Shown piece by piece: positions 19,812 through 27,819 of a DNA stretch of 28,821 nucleotides. The DNA comes from a virus: the IMG/VR virus record IMGVR_UViG_3300042860_001903, positions 1-28,821 of that record. The stretch is one strand, 5' to 3'. A program made the translations under genes and the position numbers. Under the pieces are notes generated by a model. The model searched no databases. It had not been told where the DNA came from and worked only from the letters and a program-made list of their open reading frames with translations. Numbering within the stretch: position 1 is the first letter of the stretch; the number at the start of each line of letters is the position of its first letter.

Positions 19812-22412
19812 ATGGAAGACGATGACGATCTGCCCGAGACCGAAGTGGTCGATCTGGGCGAGGCCGACGACGAGGACGTGATCGACACGCCCGACGGCGG
19901 TGCCATCGTCCGGCTGGATGACGATGACGACATGGAGCCCCGCTCCGATGACTTCCTCGCCAACCTCGCCGAGGAGATGCCCGAGAGCGAGCTGCAGACG
20001 CTGGCGCAGTCGTACCTCGACCTGATCGGCAAAGACAAGGAAGCGCGCAAGAAGCGCGACGAGCAGTACGAGGAGGGCCTGCGCCGCACCGGTCTGGGCG
20101 ACGACGCGCCCGGCGGCGCGCAGTTCAACGGCGCGACCAAGGTCGTCCACCCGATGCTGACCGAGGCGTGCGTGGACTTCGCCGCCCGCGCCATCAAGGA
20201 GCTGTTCCCGCCGCAGGGGCCGGTCAAGGACATGATCCCCGGCGAGGTGACGGCCGACAAGGTCAAGAAGGCCAAGCGCAAGACCACCTTCATGAACTGG
20301 CAGCTCACCGTCCAGTCCAGCGAGTTCCGCGCCGAGCTGGAGCAGCTCCTGACGCAGGTGCCGCTGGGCGGCGCGCAGTACATGAAGGTGACGTGGAAGG
20401 AAGACCGCAACCGGCCTGAGTTCCTGTTCGTCGCGATCGACGACCTGTACCTGCCGTTTGCTGCAACCAACTTCTACACGGCGCAGCGCAAGACGCACGT
20501 GCAATATCTTACGGCCGTGGACTACCAGCGCCGCGTCAAGAGCGGCATGTACCGCGACGTGGATCTCGGCCCGGTCAGTATGGAGCCCGACTACAGCGTC
20601 GCCGAGAAGGCGAACAACAAGATCGAGGGCCGCGAGGAGACCAGCTACAACGAGGACGGCCTCCGCACCGTCTACGAGGTGTACACCATCGCCGCGATTG
20701 AGGGCGACGAGGCGCTGCCGTACATCATCAGCATCGACAAGCCGAGCGGCAAGGTGCTCAGCATCTACCGCAACTGGGACGAGCTGGACGAGGCGCAGGA
20801 AGAGCTGCAGTGGTTCGTCGAGTTCCCCTTCGTGCCGTGGCGCGGCGCGTACCCGATCGGCCTGCCGCACATGGTCGGCGGTCTGGCGGCCGCCGCGACG
20901 GGCGCACTGCGCGCCCTGCTCGACAGCGCGCACATCAGCAACAGCCAGACCATGCTCAAGCTCAAGGGCGGCAGCAAGGGCGGGCAGAGCCTCGAGATCC
21001 AGCCGACGCAGGTGATGGAGATCGAGGGCGGCATGGCGGCGGACGACATCCGCAAGCTGATCATGCCGCTGCCCTACAACCAGCCGTCGCCGGTGCTGTT
21101 CTCGCTGCTGGGCTTCTTGGTCGATGCGGGCAAGGGCGTCATCCGCACCAGCATGGAGGACATCGCCGACGGCAACGCCAACGCGCCGGTCGGCACGACG
21201 CTCGCCAAGATCGAGCAGGGCATGGTCGTGTTCAGCGCCATCCACGCCCGCCTGCACAACTCGATGCAGAAGCTGCTGTCGATCCTGCACCGCCTCAACG
21301 CCATGTACCTCGACGACGAGGAGACGGACGCCGAGCTGGGCGAGGAGCTGGCCACGCGCGCCGACTTCGAAGGCCCGCTCGACGTGGTGCCGGTCAGCGA
21401 CCCGAACATCTTCAGCGAGGCGCAGCGCTTCGCGCAGGTGCAGGCGGTGGCACAGCGCGCGGCCGCGCTGCCGCAGTTGTACAACCTGCGGAAGGTCGAG
21501 GAGCGCATCCTTGACACGCTCAAGATCCCCAACGCCAAGGAGCTGTTGAACCCGGCGGTGGAGCCCAAGGAGCGCAACGCGGTCAACGAGAACGTGGCGG
21601 CGACCATGGGCCAGCCGATCGTGGTCTTCCCCGAGCAGGATCACATCGCCCACCTCAAGACGCACTTGGCGTACATGCTCTCGCCCGCGCTGGGCATGAA
21701 CCCGCTGATCGCGCCGACGTACCTGCCGATGATCCTGAACCACATCCGGGATCACCTCGCGTCGTGGTACGCCTACAGCGTGTTCGAGCTGGGCACCGAG
21801 GCGACGGGCGAGGACATCGGCGACGTGCTGAAGGCGATCAAGGATCCCGACGACAAGCGCGCATTCGACGCCATGCTGGCCGAGGCTTCGCAGACGGTGG
21901 TGCAGCAGGCCGGCAACGTGTTCGCGTCGCTGCCGCCCGTCATCCAGCAGGCGCAGCAGGTCATGCAGTCTCTCGCGCCGCAGCCGCCCATGGATCCGAA
22001 CACGCAGGCGGCCATGGAGCAGCTCAAGCTGCAGGCGCAGCAGATCCAGCAGCGCGCCCAGTCCGACGCGCAGCGCATGCAGCTCGATGCAGCGAAGACG
22101 CAGCAGCAGGCCCAGACTGATCAGGCCAAGCTGCAGCTCGACGCGGCCAAGACGCAGCAGCAGGCCCAGAACGATCAGGCCAAGCTGCAGATGGAGCAGG
22201 CCAAGCTGCAGCTCGACGCGCAGCAGGCGCAGGCACGCCTCGCCTCCGCCCAGCAGATCGAGCAGATCGAGAACCAGCGCAAGCTGTCCGAGATGCAGGT
22301 GCGTCAGGCGATGAACACGCAGGACAACCTGACGGCCATGGAGCTGGCCAAGCTCGAAGTCGAGACGGGTGAGCGCTTCGGCGTCAGCACCGGCACCGGC
22401 ATCAACCCGTAA
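19812..22412 (+). CDS. portal protein, very long, with Gln/Ala coiled-coil tail
   Basis: An 866-residue portal, the dodecameric ring through which DNA enters the head. The N-terminus is very acidic. The core from about residue 100 (FNGATKVVHPMLTEACVDFAARAIKELFPP) and WYAYSVFELG are seen in P22/podovirus-like portals of many environmental phages. From about 710 to 840 it is a continuous Gln/Ala/Lys/Asp-rich helix with two exact-length 18-residue repeats (LQLDAAKTQQQAQ, DQAK). This is long enough to be a barrel like that of P22. The ribosome-binding site AAGGAG precedes ATG at 19812 by seven bases. It is much longer than siphovirus portals, pointing to a podovirus-like virion. Confidence 0.88.
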   Translation: MEDDDDLPETEVVDLGEADDEDVIDTPDGGAIVRLDDDDDMEPRSDDFLANLAEEMPESELQTLAQSYLDLIGKDKEARKKRDEQYEEGLRRTGLGDDAPGGAQFNGATKVVHPMLTEACVDFAARAIKELFPPQGPVKDMIPGEVTADKVKKAKRKTTFMNWQLTVQSSEFRAELEQLLTQVPLGGAQYMKVTWKEDRNRPEFLFVAIDDLYLPFAATNFYTAQRKTHVQYLTAVDYQRRVKSGMYRDVDLGPVSMEPDYSVAEKANNKIEGREETSYNEDGLRTVYEVYTIAAIEGDEALPYIISIDKPSGKVLSIYRNWDELDEAQEELQWFVEFPFVPWRGAYPIGLPHMVGGLAAAATGALRALLDSAHISNSQTMLKLKGGSKGGQSLEIQPTQVMEIEGGMAADDIRKLIMPLPYNQPSPVLFSLLGFLVDAGKGVIRTSMEDIADGNANAPVGTTLAKIEQGMVVFSAIHARLHNSMQKLLSILHRLNAMYLDDEETDAELGEELATRADFEGPLDVVPVSDPNIFSEAQRFAQVQAVAQRAAALPQLYNLRKVEERILDTLKIPNAKELLNPAVEPKERNAVNENVAATMGQPIVVFPEQDHIAHLKTHLAYMLSPALGMNPLIAPTYLPMILNHIRDHLASWYAYSVFELGTEATGEDIGDVLKAIKDPDDKRAFDAMLAEASQTVVQQAGNVFASLPPVIQQAQQVMQSLAPQPPMDPNTQAAMEQLKLQAQQIQQRAQSDAQRMQLDAAKTQQQAQTDQAKLQLDAAKTQQQAQNDQAKLQMEQAKLQLDAQQAQARLASAQQIEQIENQRKLSEMQVRQAMNTQDNLTAMELAKLEVETGERFGVSTGTGINP
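22080..22187 (+). repeat. 54-bp tandem repeat in the portal C-terminal helix
   Basis: Two consecutive 54-base units (22080-22133 and 22134-22187) differ at few positions and encode LQLDAAKTQQQAQ-x-DQAK; a partial third follows. They extend the coiled coil by whole turns without breaking frame. Confidence 0.75.
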
Positions 22413-22425
22413 CGAGGAGACTGAA

Positions 22426-22563
22426 ATGAACGACACCAAGGGCAAGCCGGTCGGTAAGGACGGCGTCAAGATGCACAAGCGTCTGGCAATGGGCGAAGCC
22501 GTCGAGACCGGTGCCGGCAAGGGCGCGATGGGCGGCAAGAACTCGCCGAAGACGCCTGCATGA
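22426..22563 (+). CDS. small Gly/Lys-rich hypothetical protein (45 aa)
   Basis: MNDTKGKPVGKDGVKMHKRL then AMGEAVETGAGKGAMGGKNSPKTPA: basic, Gly/Lys-rich and probably disordered. A GGAGA lies a few bases before the ATG at 22426. Similar tiny basic proteins sit after the portal in related phages. It could be a minor virion or DNA-contact protein; there is no other evidence. Confidence 0.6.
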   Translation: MNDTKGKPVGKDGVKMHKRLAMGEAVETGAGKGAMGGKNSPKTPA

Positions 22564-22754
22564 GAATTGAGGTTCTGCTGCAGCGTCTGGAGCAATCGCA
22601 GGCCGATCTGGCACGCGATGCGCTGGAGCAGCCTCAAGGCCGCGACCTCTTCGAGTACGGAAAGGTTGTCGGCATTTACGCTGGTCTCGAGCTGGCCAAG
22701 ACCGTGTTGATCGACATGGTCGCGGAGAAAGAGCGAAAAGACCGTAATCTCTAA
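22560..22754 (+). CDS. helical hypothetical protein (64 aa)
   Basis: A wholly helical protein (MRIEVLLQRLEQSQADLARD, FEYGKVVGIYAGLELAKTVLIDMV, KERKDRNL). It is coupled to the previous gene by an ATGA overlap. No transmembrane segment strong enough to call. Unknown function; small proteins of this kind sit between portal and scaffold genes in related phages. Confidence 0.6.
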   Translation: MRIEVLLQRLEQSQADLARDALEQPQGRDLFEYGKVVGIYAGLELAKTVLIDMVAEKERKDRNL

Positions 22755-22776
22755 CCACTTGAGCGGAGGAGCACCC

Positions 22777-23205
22777 GTGCAAGAATATGTTCTGAACAAG
22801 GTACAGTTTGCGTATGGCAGCATCGACGAGGCCTTCCCGGCCGTCGATCCGGGCGTGAAGCCCTTTGGCAGCCGCGTGCTGTGCCAGATCCGTCTGGCTA
22901 AGAAGAAGACGAAGGGCGGCATCATCCTCACCGGCGACACCAAGGACACCGAAACGTGGAACACGCAGGTGGCCCGCGTCGTGGCCGTCGGTGATCTCGC
23001 CTTCAAGAACCGCAACACGCAAGAGCCGTGGCCAGAGGGCTCGTGGGCTACGCCGGGGGACTTCGTCCGCGTCCCCAAATACGGCGGTGACAAGTGGACG
23101 GTCAAAATCGACGACGATCAGGAAGTGATCTTCGTTATCCTCAACGATCTGGATCTGATCGGCTTAGTCACGGGCGACCCGCTCGCGATGAAGGCGTTCG
23201 TCTGA
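22777..23205 (+). CDS. GroES-like co-chaperonin (Cpn10 fold)
   Basis: A 142-residue protein with the Cpn10 pattern: FGSRVLCQIRLAKKKTKGGI (first strand and mobile-loop region), ARVVAVGDLAF, WATPGDFVRVPKYGG and an EVIFVILNDLDLIGLV C-terminus resembling GroES 'ILAIVE'. Phage co-chaperonins such as T4 gp31 replace GroES so that host GroEL can fold the phage capsid protein. The location between portal and scaffold fits a role in capsid maturation. The start is GTG at 22777 with GGAGGAG six bases upstream; an upstream TTG at 22759 is unlikely. It is longer than host GroES (about 97 residues) because of an extended N-terminus and an insert after residue 70. Confidence 0.8.
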   Translation: MQEYVLNKVQFAYGSIDEAFPAVDPGVKPFGSRVLCQIRLAKKKTKGGIILTGDTKDTETWNTQVARVVAVGDLAFKNRNTQEPWPEGSWATPGDFVRVPKYGGDKWTVKIDDDQEVIFVILNDLDLIGLVTGDPLAMKAFV

Positions 23206-23230
23206 TCCATAAGGCTGAAAGGAGCCGATC

Positions 23231-24157
23231 ATGGCTGATACAGTAGACGAAAAGGACGACGAGATCGTCGTCATCGAGACCGACGGCACCGAACAGGTTG
23301 AGCAGCCCGAGGTGCAGGACGACGAGGACGATGATGACGACGACAGTCGCATGGGCACGTCCGAGGACGACTCCGAGGACGAGATCGTCGACAAGACGAA
23401 GAAGAACCGCGATAGCCGCGTCAAGCGGCGCCAACTGCAGAAGGTGGCCAAGGAGCGCTCGCAGCAGGAGCTGGCCTATCTGCGCGAGCAGAACGCCGAA
23501 CTCATGCGCCGCATGGCTGCGGTCGAGGGCAACACGCTGACGCAGAACGCGGCCGGCGTGCAGCAGCAACTGCAGCAGGCACTGGCGGAGGCCCGGCAGG
23601 CCGAGCAGATCATGGCCCGCGCGATCGAGGCCGGCAACGGTGAGGACGCCGCGACCGCGCTCCGCATCCGCGACGAGGCCAAGGAGCGCGCCGCGCAGCT
23701 TTCCGCGTACAAGGATCGCTTCGAGGCCGCCGCCAAGGAGGCGACCACGCCGCGCGCCGACCCGCGCGTGACGAACTACGCGCAGCAGTGGCTGTCAGCC
23801 AACTCGTGGTACGACCCGCAGGGCCGCGACGAGGACAGCGCCATCACCAAGGCGATCGACAACGCTCTGGCGCGCGAGGGTTGGAACCCCGCGAGCGAGG
23901 AGTATTGGCACGAGCTGACGCGCCGCGTGGCCAACCGCATCGGTGATGGGGACGAGGCACCTGCGCGCACCGCCAAACGCAAGGCTCCGCCGACCGGCAG
24001 CGGCCGCGAATACGCACCGCCGAGCACCAAGAACGAAGTAGTAGTGACACCCGAGCGCAAACAGGCTATGTTAGACGCTGGTGTTTGGGACGACCCTGTC
24101 GCTCGCAAGCGCTACCTGAAGGCGTATCAGGACTACGACCGCAACACAGCTCGCTGA
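23231..24157 (+). CDS. scaffolding protein
   Basis: A 308-residue protein with scaffold architecture. The N-terminus is extremely acidic (residues 1-55 mostly D/E), followed by a basic patch (KKNRDSRVKRRQLQK), a long Gln/Ala coiled coil (about 75-165), and a C-terminal part (VVVTPERKQAMLDAGVWDDP and VARKRYLKAYQDYDRN) likely to bind the capsid protein. It is located just before the capsid genes, with GGAG before the ATG. It would direct assembly of the procapsid and leave before packaging. No protease motif is visible. Confidence 0.8.
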   Translation: MADTVDEKDDEIVVIETDGTEQVEQPEVQDDEDDDDDDSRMGTSEDDSEDEIVDKTKKNRDSRVKRRQLQKVAKERSQQELAYLREQNAELMRRMAAVEGNTLTQNAAGVQQQLQQALAEARQAEQIMARAIEAGNGEDAATALRIRDEAKERAAQLSAYKDRFEAAAKEATTPRADPRVTNYAQQWLSANSWYDPQGRDEDSAITKAIDNALAREGWNPASEEYWHELTRRVANRIGDGDEAPARTAKRKAPPTGSGREYAPPSTKNEVVVTPERKQAMLDAGVWDDPVARKRYLKAYQDYDRNTAR

Positions 24158-24172
24158 AAAGGAGAGAGCTAA

Positions 24173-24718
24173 ATGTCTGAAGAACGTATGGATGATCGCC
24201 TGAAGAAGGAACTGGGTGTTAGTCGGCAACCCCGAGAGACGCAGGATCGGCGCACGACGCAGAACCGCGAAATCTCGGAAGATGACCGGCTCGCGATGTT
24301 CCGAATGCAGTTGTACAACGATGCTCTACCCAACATTCCAGATATCCCCGGATATCATGTGTGCTGGCTGACGACGACGAACAATGGCGACACGATCCAA
24401 CACCGCCTGCGTCTGGGCTACGAACTCATCCGTGCCGAGGACGTTCCGGGGATGGAACTGGTCACCATGAAGACCGGCGAATATGTCGGCTGCGTCGCCG
24501 TCAAGGAAATGATCGCGGCTAAGCTGCCCTTGTCCCTGTATTACAGGTACATGCAGGAAGCTCACCACGACGCACCCATGCGGGAGGAGAACAAGCTCGA
24601 GGAAACCGCGCAGATGATGCGCGAGCAAGCCGAGCGTTCTGGCGGTCGTCTCGTCGTGGACGAGGACGACATGCGGGGAGGGTATGGTTCAAACCCGGCA
24701 AAGGGCCTTTTCGCCTGA
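24173..24718 (+). CDS. hypothetical head-region protein (181 aa)
   Basis: A charged helical N-terminus (MSEERMDDRLKKELGVSRQP) precedes a central globular part (PDIPGYHVCWLTTTNNGDTI, RLRLGYELIRAEDVPGMELV, GEYVGCVAVKEMIAAKLPL) and a helical C-terminus with EEETAQ-like and GGRLVVDEDD segments. I know this protein type only as a hypothetical lying between scaffold and decoration genes in similar phages. It may be a second scaffold-like or connector protein. A GGAGAG ribosome-binding site precedes the ATG, 16 bases after the scaffold stop. Confidence 0.65.
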   Translation: MSEERMDDRLKKELGVSRQPRETQDRRTTQNREISEDDRLAMFRMQLYNDALPNIPDIPGYHVCWLTTTNNGDTIQHRLRLGYELIRAEDVPGMELVTMKTGEYVGCVAVKEMIAAKLPLSLYYRYMQEAHHDAPMREENKLEETAQMMREQAERSGGRLVVDEDDMRGGYGSNPAKGLFA

Positions 24719-24753
24719 TGCCAACCGAAACCCTTTTGTAAGGAAACAGGCTC

Positions 24754-25329
24754 ATGTCTGCCACGGTTAACGCACCGTTCGGTCTGCGCCCGTCGTACTC
24801 GCCCAGTGGTGTGATCCGTCCCACCGCCTTCACGATTGCGTCGGGTTATGCCCAGAACCTCTTCCAGAACCAGCCCGTACGTATCGCCCCCACCACCACC
24901 GGTGGCGAAACTGAAGGCAACCTTGTCGCCGCCGCTGTTGGTGCCGCCTTCATCGGCGTCTTTCAGGGCGTCGAGTTCACCGATGGCGAAGGTCGCCGCC
25001 GCGTGTCCAACCGCTGGTTGGCCTCGACGGTTGCCACCGAGATCACGGCGTACGCCACGCTTGACCCGACCATCTTCTACGAAATCCAGAGCAACGCCGC
25101 TCTGACCGTGGCAGATATCGGCAAGCAGTACGACCTGTCTGCCATCTCGGGCAACACCACTACCGGCCTGAGCACTCAGGCTCTGGACGTTGCCTCCGCC
25201 GCCGCCAATGCTTCTGTCCGTCTCGTCGGCATCACGCCCGGCCCGGACAACGCCTTCGGCGACACCTATGTCATCGCGCAGGTTCAGATCAGCGAACATC
25301 AGTTCGTTGCTGACAAAGCTGCCATCTAA
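24754..25329 (+). CDS. probable head decoration/stabilisation protein (191 aa)
   Basis: MSATVNAPFGLRPSYSPSGV opens an all-beta-looking, Ala/Thr/Gly-rich protein without cysteines. The order scaffold, this protein, major capsid, its neutral composition and its length fit a head decoration or stabilisation protein. The 'NAPFGLRP' start is familiar from structural proteins of environmental podoviruses. AAGGA precedes the ATG at 24754. Confidence 0.7.
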   Translation: MSATVNAPFGLRPSYSPSGVIRPTAFTIASGYAQNLFQNQPVRIAPTTTGGETEGNLVAAAVGAAFIGVFQGVEFTDGEGRRRVSNRWLASTVATEITAYATLDPTIFYEIQSNAALTVADIGKQYDLSAISGNTTTGLSTQALDVASAAANASVRLVGITPGPDNAFGDTYVIAQVQISEHQFVADKAAI

Positions 25330-25346
25330 TTAGGAGGGCTTGAACA

Positions 25347-26261
25347 ATGGCTACGCCTATGCGTTCAACCGACTTTCGTTCAATCGTCGAACCGATCCTG
25401 AACGAAGAGTTCAATGGCATCTATGACCAGCGCGCGGACGAGTGGTCACAGGTCTTCAAGGAGTTCAAGGGCATCCCCCGGAACTACCATGAAGAGCCTG
25501 TCCTGTACGGCTTCGGGGCTGCCCCGGAACTGCCGGACGGCATGCCGGTCACCTACCAGTCGGGCGGCGTGCTGTTCATCCAGCGCTACGTCTATCGCGT
25601 CTACGGTCTGGCCTTCGCCCTGACCAAGGTGCTGGTGGAAGACGGCGACCACATCCGTATCGGTCAGACCTATGCGCGTCACCTCGCGCAGTCGCTGATC
25701 GAGACGAAGGAAACGCTGGGTGCCAACGTCCTGAACCGCGCCTTCAACGGCTCGTATCCGGGCGGCGACGGCGTGTCGCTGGTGGCCAACAACCACCCGA
25801 CCGCCAATGGCACGTTCAGCAACCAGCTCAACGTGGCTGCGGCTCTGTCGCAGACCTCGCTGGAGCAGTTGCTGATCCAAATCCGCAACGCTGTTGACAA
25901 CAACGGCAAGCGTATCCGCCTGACGCCGAAGAAGATCGTCACTGGGCCGTCCAACGTGTTCCAAGCCGAAGTGCTGCTGAAGAGCGTACTGCGTGCCGGC
26001 ACTGCGGATAATGATATTAACCCAGTGAAATCTTTGGGTCTTTTGACCGAAGGTCAGGCCAACCTGTCGCGTATCACCTCCAACACGGCCTTCTGGGTCG
26101 AGACCGACGCGCCGGAAGGCCTCAAGCTCGCGATGCGTCGCGGCCTTGAGAAGTCGATGGAAGGTGACTTCGAAACCGACAGCATGCGCTACAAGGCCAC
26201 CGAGCGTTATGCGTTCGGGTGGACGGACCCCCGTGGCGTTTTTGGAACTCCGGGTATCTGA
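25347..26261 (+). CDS. major capsid protein, Mu gpT-like (HK97 fold)
   Basis: A 304-residue capsid protein resembling the Mu major head subunit (gpT) family: EPILNEEFNGIYDQRADEW near the N-terminus, QRYVYRVYGLAFALTKVLVEDG (E-loop/P-domain region), and IVTGPSNVFQAEVLLKSVL then AFGWTDPRGVFGTPGI at the end. No prohead protease gene is visible and the N-terminus has no obvious delta domain, so the separate scaffold at 23231 probably does that job. It is followed by two hairpins and a very strong terminator, as expected for the most abundantly made late protein. GGAGG precedes the ATG. Confidence 0.88.
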   Translation: MATPMRSTDFRSIVEPILNEEFNGIYDQRADEWSQVFKEFKGIPRNYHEEPVLYGFGAAPELPDGMPVTYQSGGVLFIQRYVYRVYGLAFALTKVLVEDGDHIRIGQTYARHLAQSLIETKETLGANVLNRAFNGSYPGGDGVSLVANNHPTANGTFSNQLNVAAALSQTSLEQLLIQIRNAVDNNGKRIRLTPKKIVTGPSNVFQAEVLLKSVLRAGTADNDINPVKSLGLLTEGQANLSRITSNTAFWVETDAPEGLKLAMRRGLEKSMEGDFETDSMRYKATERYAFGWTDPRGVFGTPGI

Positions 26262-26270
26262 TAAGCACTT

Positions 26271-26287
26271 AAAAAGCAACGCTTTTT
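26271..26287 (+). other. short A/T hairpin after the capsid gene
   Basis: AAAAAGC-AAC-GCTTTTT forms a 7-bp stem directly after the capsid stop, ahead of the main terminator. It may be a weak terminator or 3' mRNA stabiliser. Confidence 0.45.
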
Positions 26288-26303
26288 AGGCACTTGCAAA
26301 ACG

Positions 26304-26354
26304 TCTCCTCCGGTATTAGGCCACAAACCTAACTACCGGAGGAGATTTTTTTTT
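26304..26354 (+). terminator. strong intrinsic terminator that also contains a ribosome-binding site
   Basis: TCTCCTCCGGTA (26304-26315) pairs with TACCGGAGGAGA (26334-26345) over 12 bp. TTAGG pairs with CCTAA further in, leaving a 7-base loop and one bulged C. Nine T follow, then the ATG of the next gene at 26355. The GGAGGAG ribosome-binding site of that gene is the right arm, so read-through mRNA would hide its own start. Confidence 0.85.
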
Positions 26355-27020
26355 ATGCCTTGCCAGATTGACGGCTGCACCCGCCCGCACAAGGCGCGCG
26401 GTCTTTGCCAGACGCACTATGCCCAGCGCCTGCGGGGCTCAGACTTTTCACCCATCCGCAGCCGCGTCCGCGAAAAGCCGGTCGAATGTACGGAGGAAGA
26501 CTGCGCCGAACCCGTGAAGTCCAAGGGGTTGTGCAAGATGCACTACCAGCGGTTTTTGCGACACGGTCACACCATGTATCGCAACCGCAAGAAGCCCGCG
26601 AAACAGTGCGGGATCGACGGCTGTGACAGCGTTCTGTACGCCAAAGACCTGTGCCACGCCCACTACATCAAGCAGCGCAAGTGGCAGGCGGCTGGCGTTG
26701 ACGCCACCCGGTATCAGGAGATGCTGCGCGAGCAGGGCGGCGTCTGCGCCATCTGCGCCCAGCCTGAGCGCGCACCAGACAAGGCGTCAGGCAAGACGAA
26801 GGATCTCGCCATCGACCACGACCACGTCACAGGCGCGATCCGCGCCCTGCTTTGCTCGAACTGCAATCGTGGTCTGGGCCTCTTTAACGATGACGAGGGG
26901 CTACTAGCCAAGGCACAAACGTATGTGCTATATCATAGACAATCTGGGCAAACCCCAGCTTGTCAGACCGGCCCAGCGGACGATGCACAGACTGACAGGC
27001 GACTTGTGCATAAGGACTGA
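26355..27020 (+). CDS. HNH endonuclease, recombination endonuclease VII-like, with three zinc-finger-like repeats
   Basis: A 221-residue nuclease. The C-terminal part matches the endonuclease VII/HNH fold: C131, C134 (CAIC), the DHDH centre (D154-H157), C167, C170 (CSNCN) and the GLGLFNDDEGLLAKA helix. The N-terminus holds three repeated C-x4-C-x9-C-x2-H units (C3/C8/C18/H21; C45/C50/C60/H63; C85/C90/C100/H103), each ending GLC-x-x-HY or similar; these probably bind DNA. Free-standing HNH nucleases of this kind are homing genes that insert between late genes. Here it splits the capsid gene from the next virion gene. Expression should be low because of the terminator over its ribosome-binding site. 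A Holliday-junction role as in T4 is less likely given its location. Confidence 0.9.
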   Translation: MPCQIDGCTRPHKARGLCQTHYAQRLRGSDFSPIRSRVREKPVECTEEDCAEPVKSKGLCKMHYQRFLRHGHTMYRNRKKPAKQCGIDGCDSVLYAKDLCHAHYIKQRKWQAAGVDATRYQEMLREQGGVCAICAQPERAPDKASGKTKDLAIDHDHVTGAIRALLCSNCNRGLGLFNDDEGLLAKAQTYVLYHRQSGQTPACQTGPADDAQTDRRLVHKD

Positions 27021-27022
27021 TC

Positions 27023-27430
27023 ATGGCTTCGACCACATTCTCCGGGCCGGTCACCTCGACCAACGGCTTCATCGGCAATTTCACCGGCAACATCACCGGC
27101 GACGTCACCGGCGACGTTACTGGCGACCTGACCGGCCGCGTATTTGGCACTGTCGGCACCCGCTCGGGCGCTGGCGCGGTGCCGATCACCTCGGGCACCG
27201 TCCGCCTGACCACCACCGCCGCCGACGCCCTGACGCTGGCCAACGGCGCGAACGGCCAGCTCCTGACCATCGTGATGGTCGTTGACGGTGGCGACGGCAC
27301 CCTGACGCCGACCACGAAGACCGGCTACACCACGATCACCTTTGGTGATGTGGGCGACAGCGTGACGCTCCAGTATTTCACCACGCTGGGCTGGATGATC
27401 GTCAGCAACTACGGCGCAACAATCGCGTAA
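27023..27430 (+). CDS. small virion-type protein with TGDVTGD repeats (135 aa)
   Basis: An N-terminal collagen-like or beta-helical repeat (NFTGNITGDVTGDVTGDLTG) is followed by a beta-rich C-terminal domain (VRLTTTAADALTLANGANGQ, VVDGGDGTLTPTTKTGYTTI, SVTLQYFTTLGWMIVSNYG). Such short fibres occur as head fibres or spike stubs; the C-terminal 'GDSVTLQYFTTLGWMIVSN' motif is common to phage fibre and head-fibre tips. No charged or catalytic residues stand out. The ribosome-binding site AAGGA lies in the end of the HNH gene. Confidence 0.75.
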   Translation: MASTTFSGPVTSTNGFIGNFTGNITGDVTGDVTGDLTGRVFGTVGTRSGAGAVPITSGTVRLTTTAADALTLANGANGQLLTIVMVVDGGDGTLTPTTKTGYTTITFGDVGDSVTLQYFTTLGWMIVSNYGATIA

Positions 27431-27437
27431 TTGGCAC

Positions 27438-27479
27438 GAGAGCAGGCCGGGCGAATGGAAGTGCGCTCGGCCTGCTCTC
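27438..27479. other. perfect 12-bp inverted repeat between virion genes
   Basis: GAGAGCAGGCCG (27438-27449) pairs with CGGCCTGCTCTC (27468-27479), loop 18 bases. No T-run follows (TAGCATAG). It could be an mRNA processing or attenuation hairpin; the same stem length and loop size occur at 5450-5491. Confidence 0.6.
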
Positions 27480-27499
27480 TAGCATAGAAGGACACGCCC

Positions 27500-27817
27500 A
27501 TGCGCCAGATCGTTCTGACCCAGACGGGAGCCGGCAACGGCACGACCGCGCCCCTCGACATCCACGGCCGGCCGGACATTTCACTGCAGGTCGTCGTCAC
27601 CGGCACCGTGAACTGGACGGTGCAGCAGACCCTCGACAACCCGCAGACCGTCACCTCTCCGACGTGGTTTAGCCACCCGGACGCCAACATGGTCTCCCAG
27701 ACCGTGAACCGGCAGGGCAACTACGCCTACGTGCCGGCGGCTGTCCGCGTTGTCGTCAACAGCGGCGCAGGCAGCGCCACGCTGACCATCATCCAGTCCG
27801 GCGACAACAGGGCGTAA
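27500..27817 (+). CDS. beta-rich hypothetical virion-type protein (105 aa)
   Basis: The protein is almost all beta strand and turn (RQIVLTQTGAGNGTTAPLDI, LQVVVTGTVNWTVQQTLDNP, VRVVVNSGAGSATLTIIQSG). Proteins with this 'dIhgrpdislQvvvtGtvnWtVqqTLdn' look are found next to head-fibre genes in many phages. It is likely a small decoration or adaptor protein. AAGGA precedes the ATG at 27500. Confidence 0.7.
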   Translation: MRQIVLTQTGAGNGTTAPLDIHGRPDISLQVVVTGTVNWTVQQTLDNPQTVTSPTWFSHPDANMVSQTVNRQGNYAYVPAAVRVVVNSGAGSATLTIIQSGDNRA

Positions 27818-27819
27818 GG

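Noticed and set aside
19722-23105. 1127-codon open frame on the minus strand opposite the terL end, portal, small genes and GroES-like gene
   Set aside because: It is antisense to well-supported genes, Leu/Arg/His/Val-rich as expected for a high-GC shadow frame, and spans several gene boundaries; no homology is recognisable.
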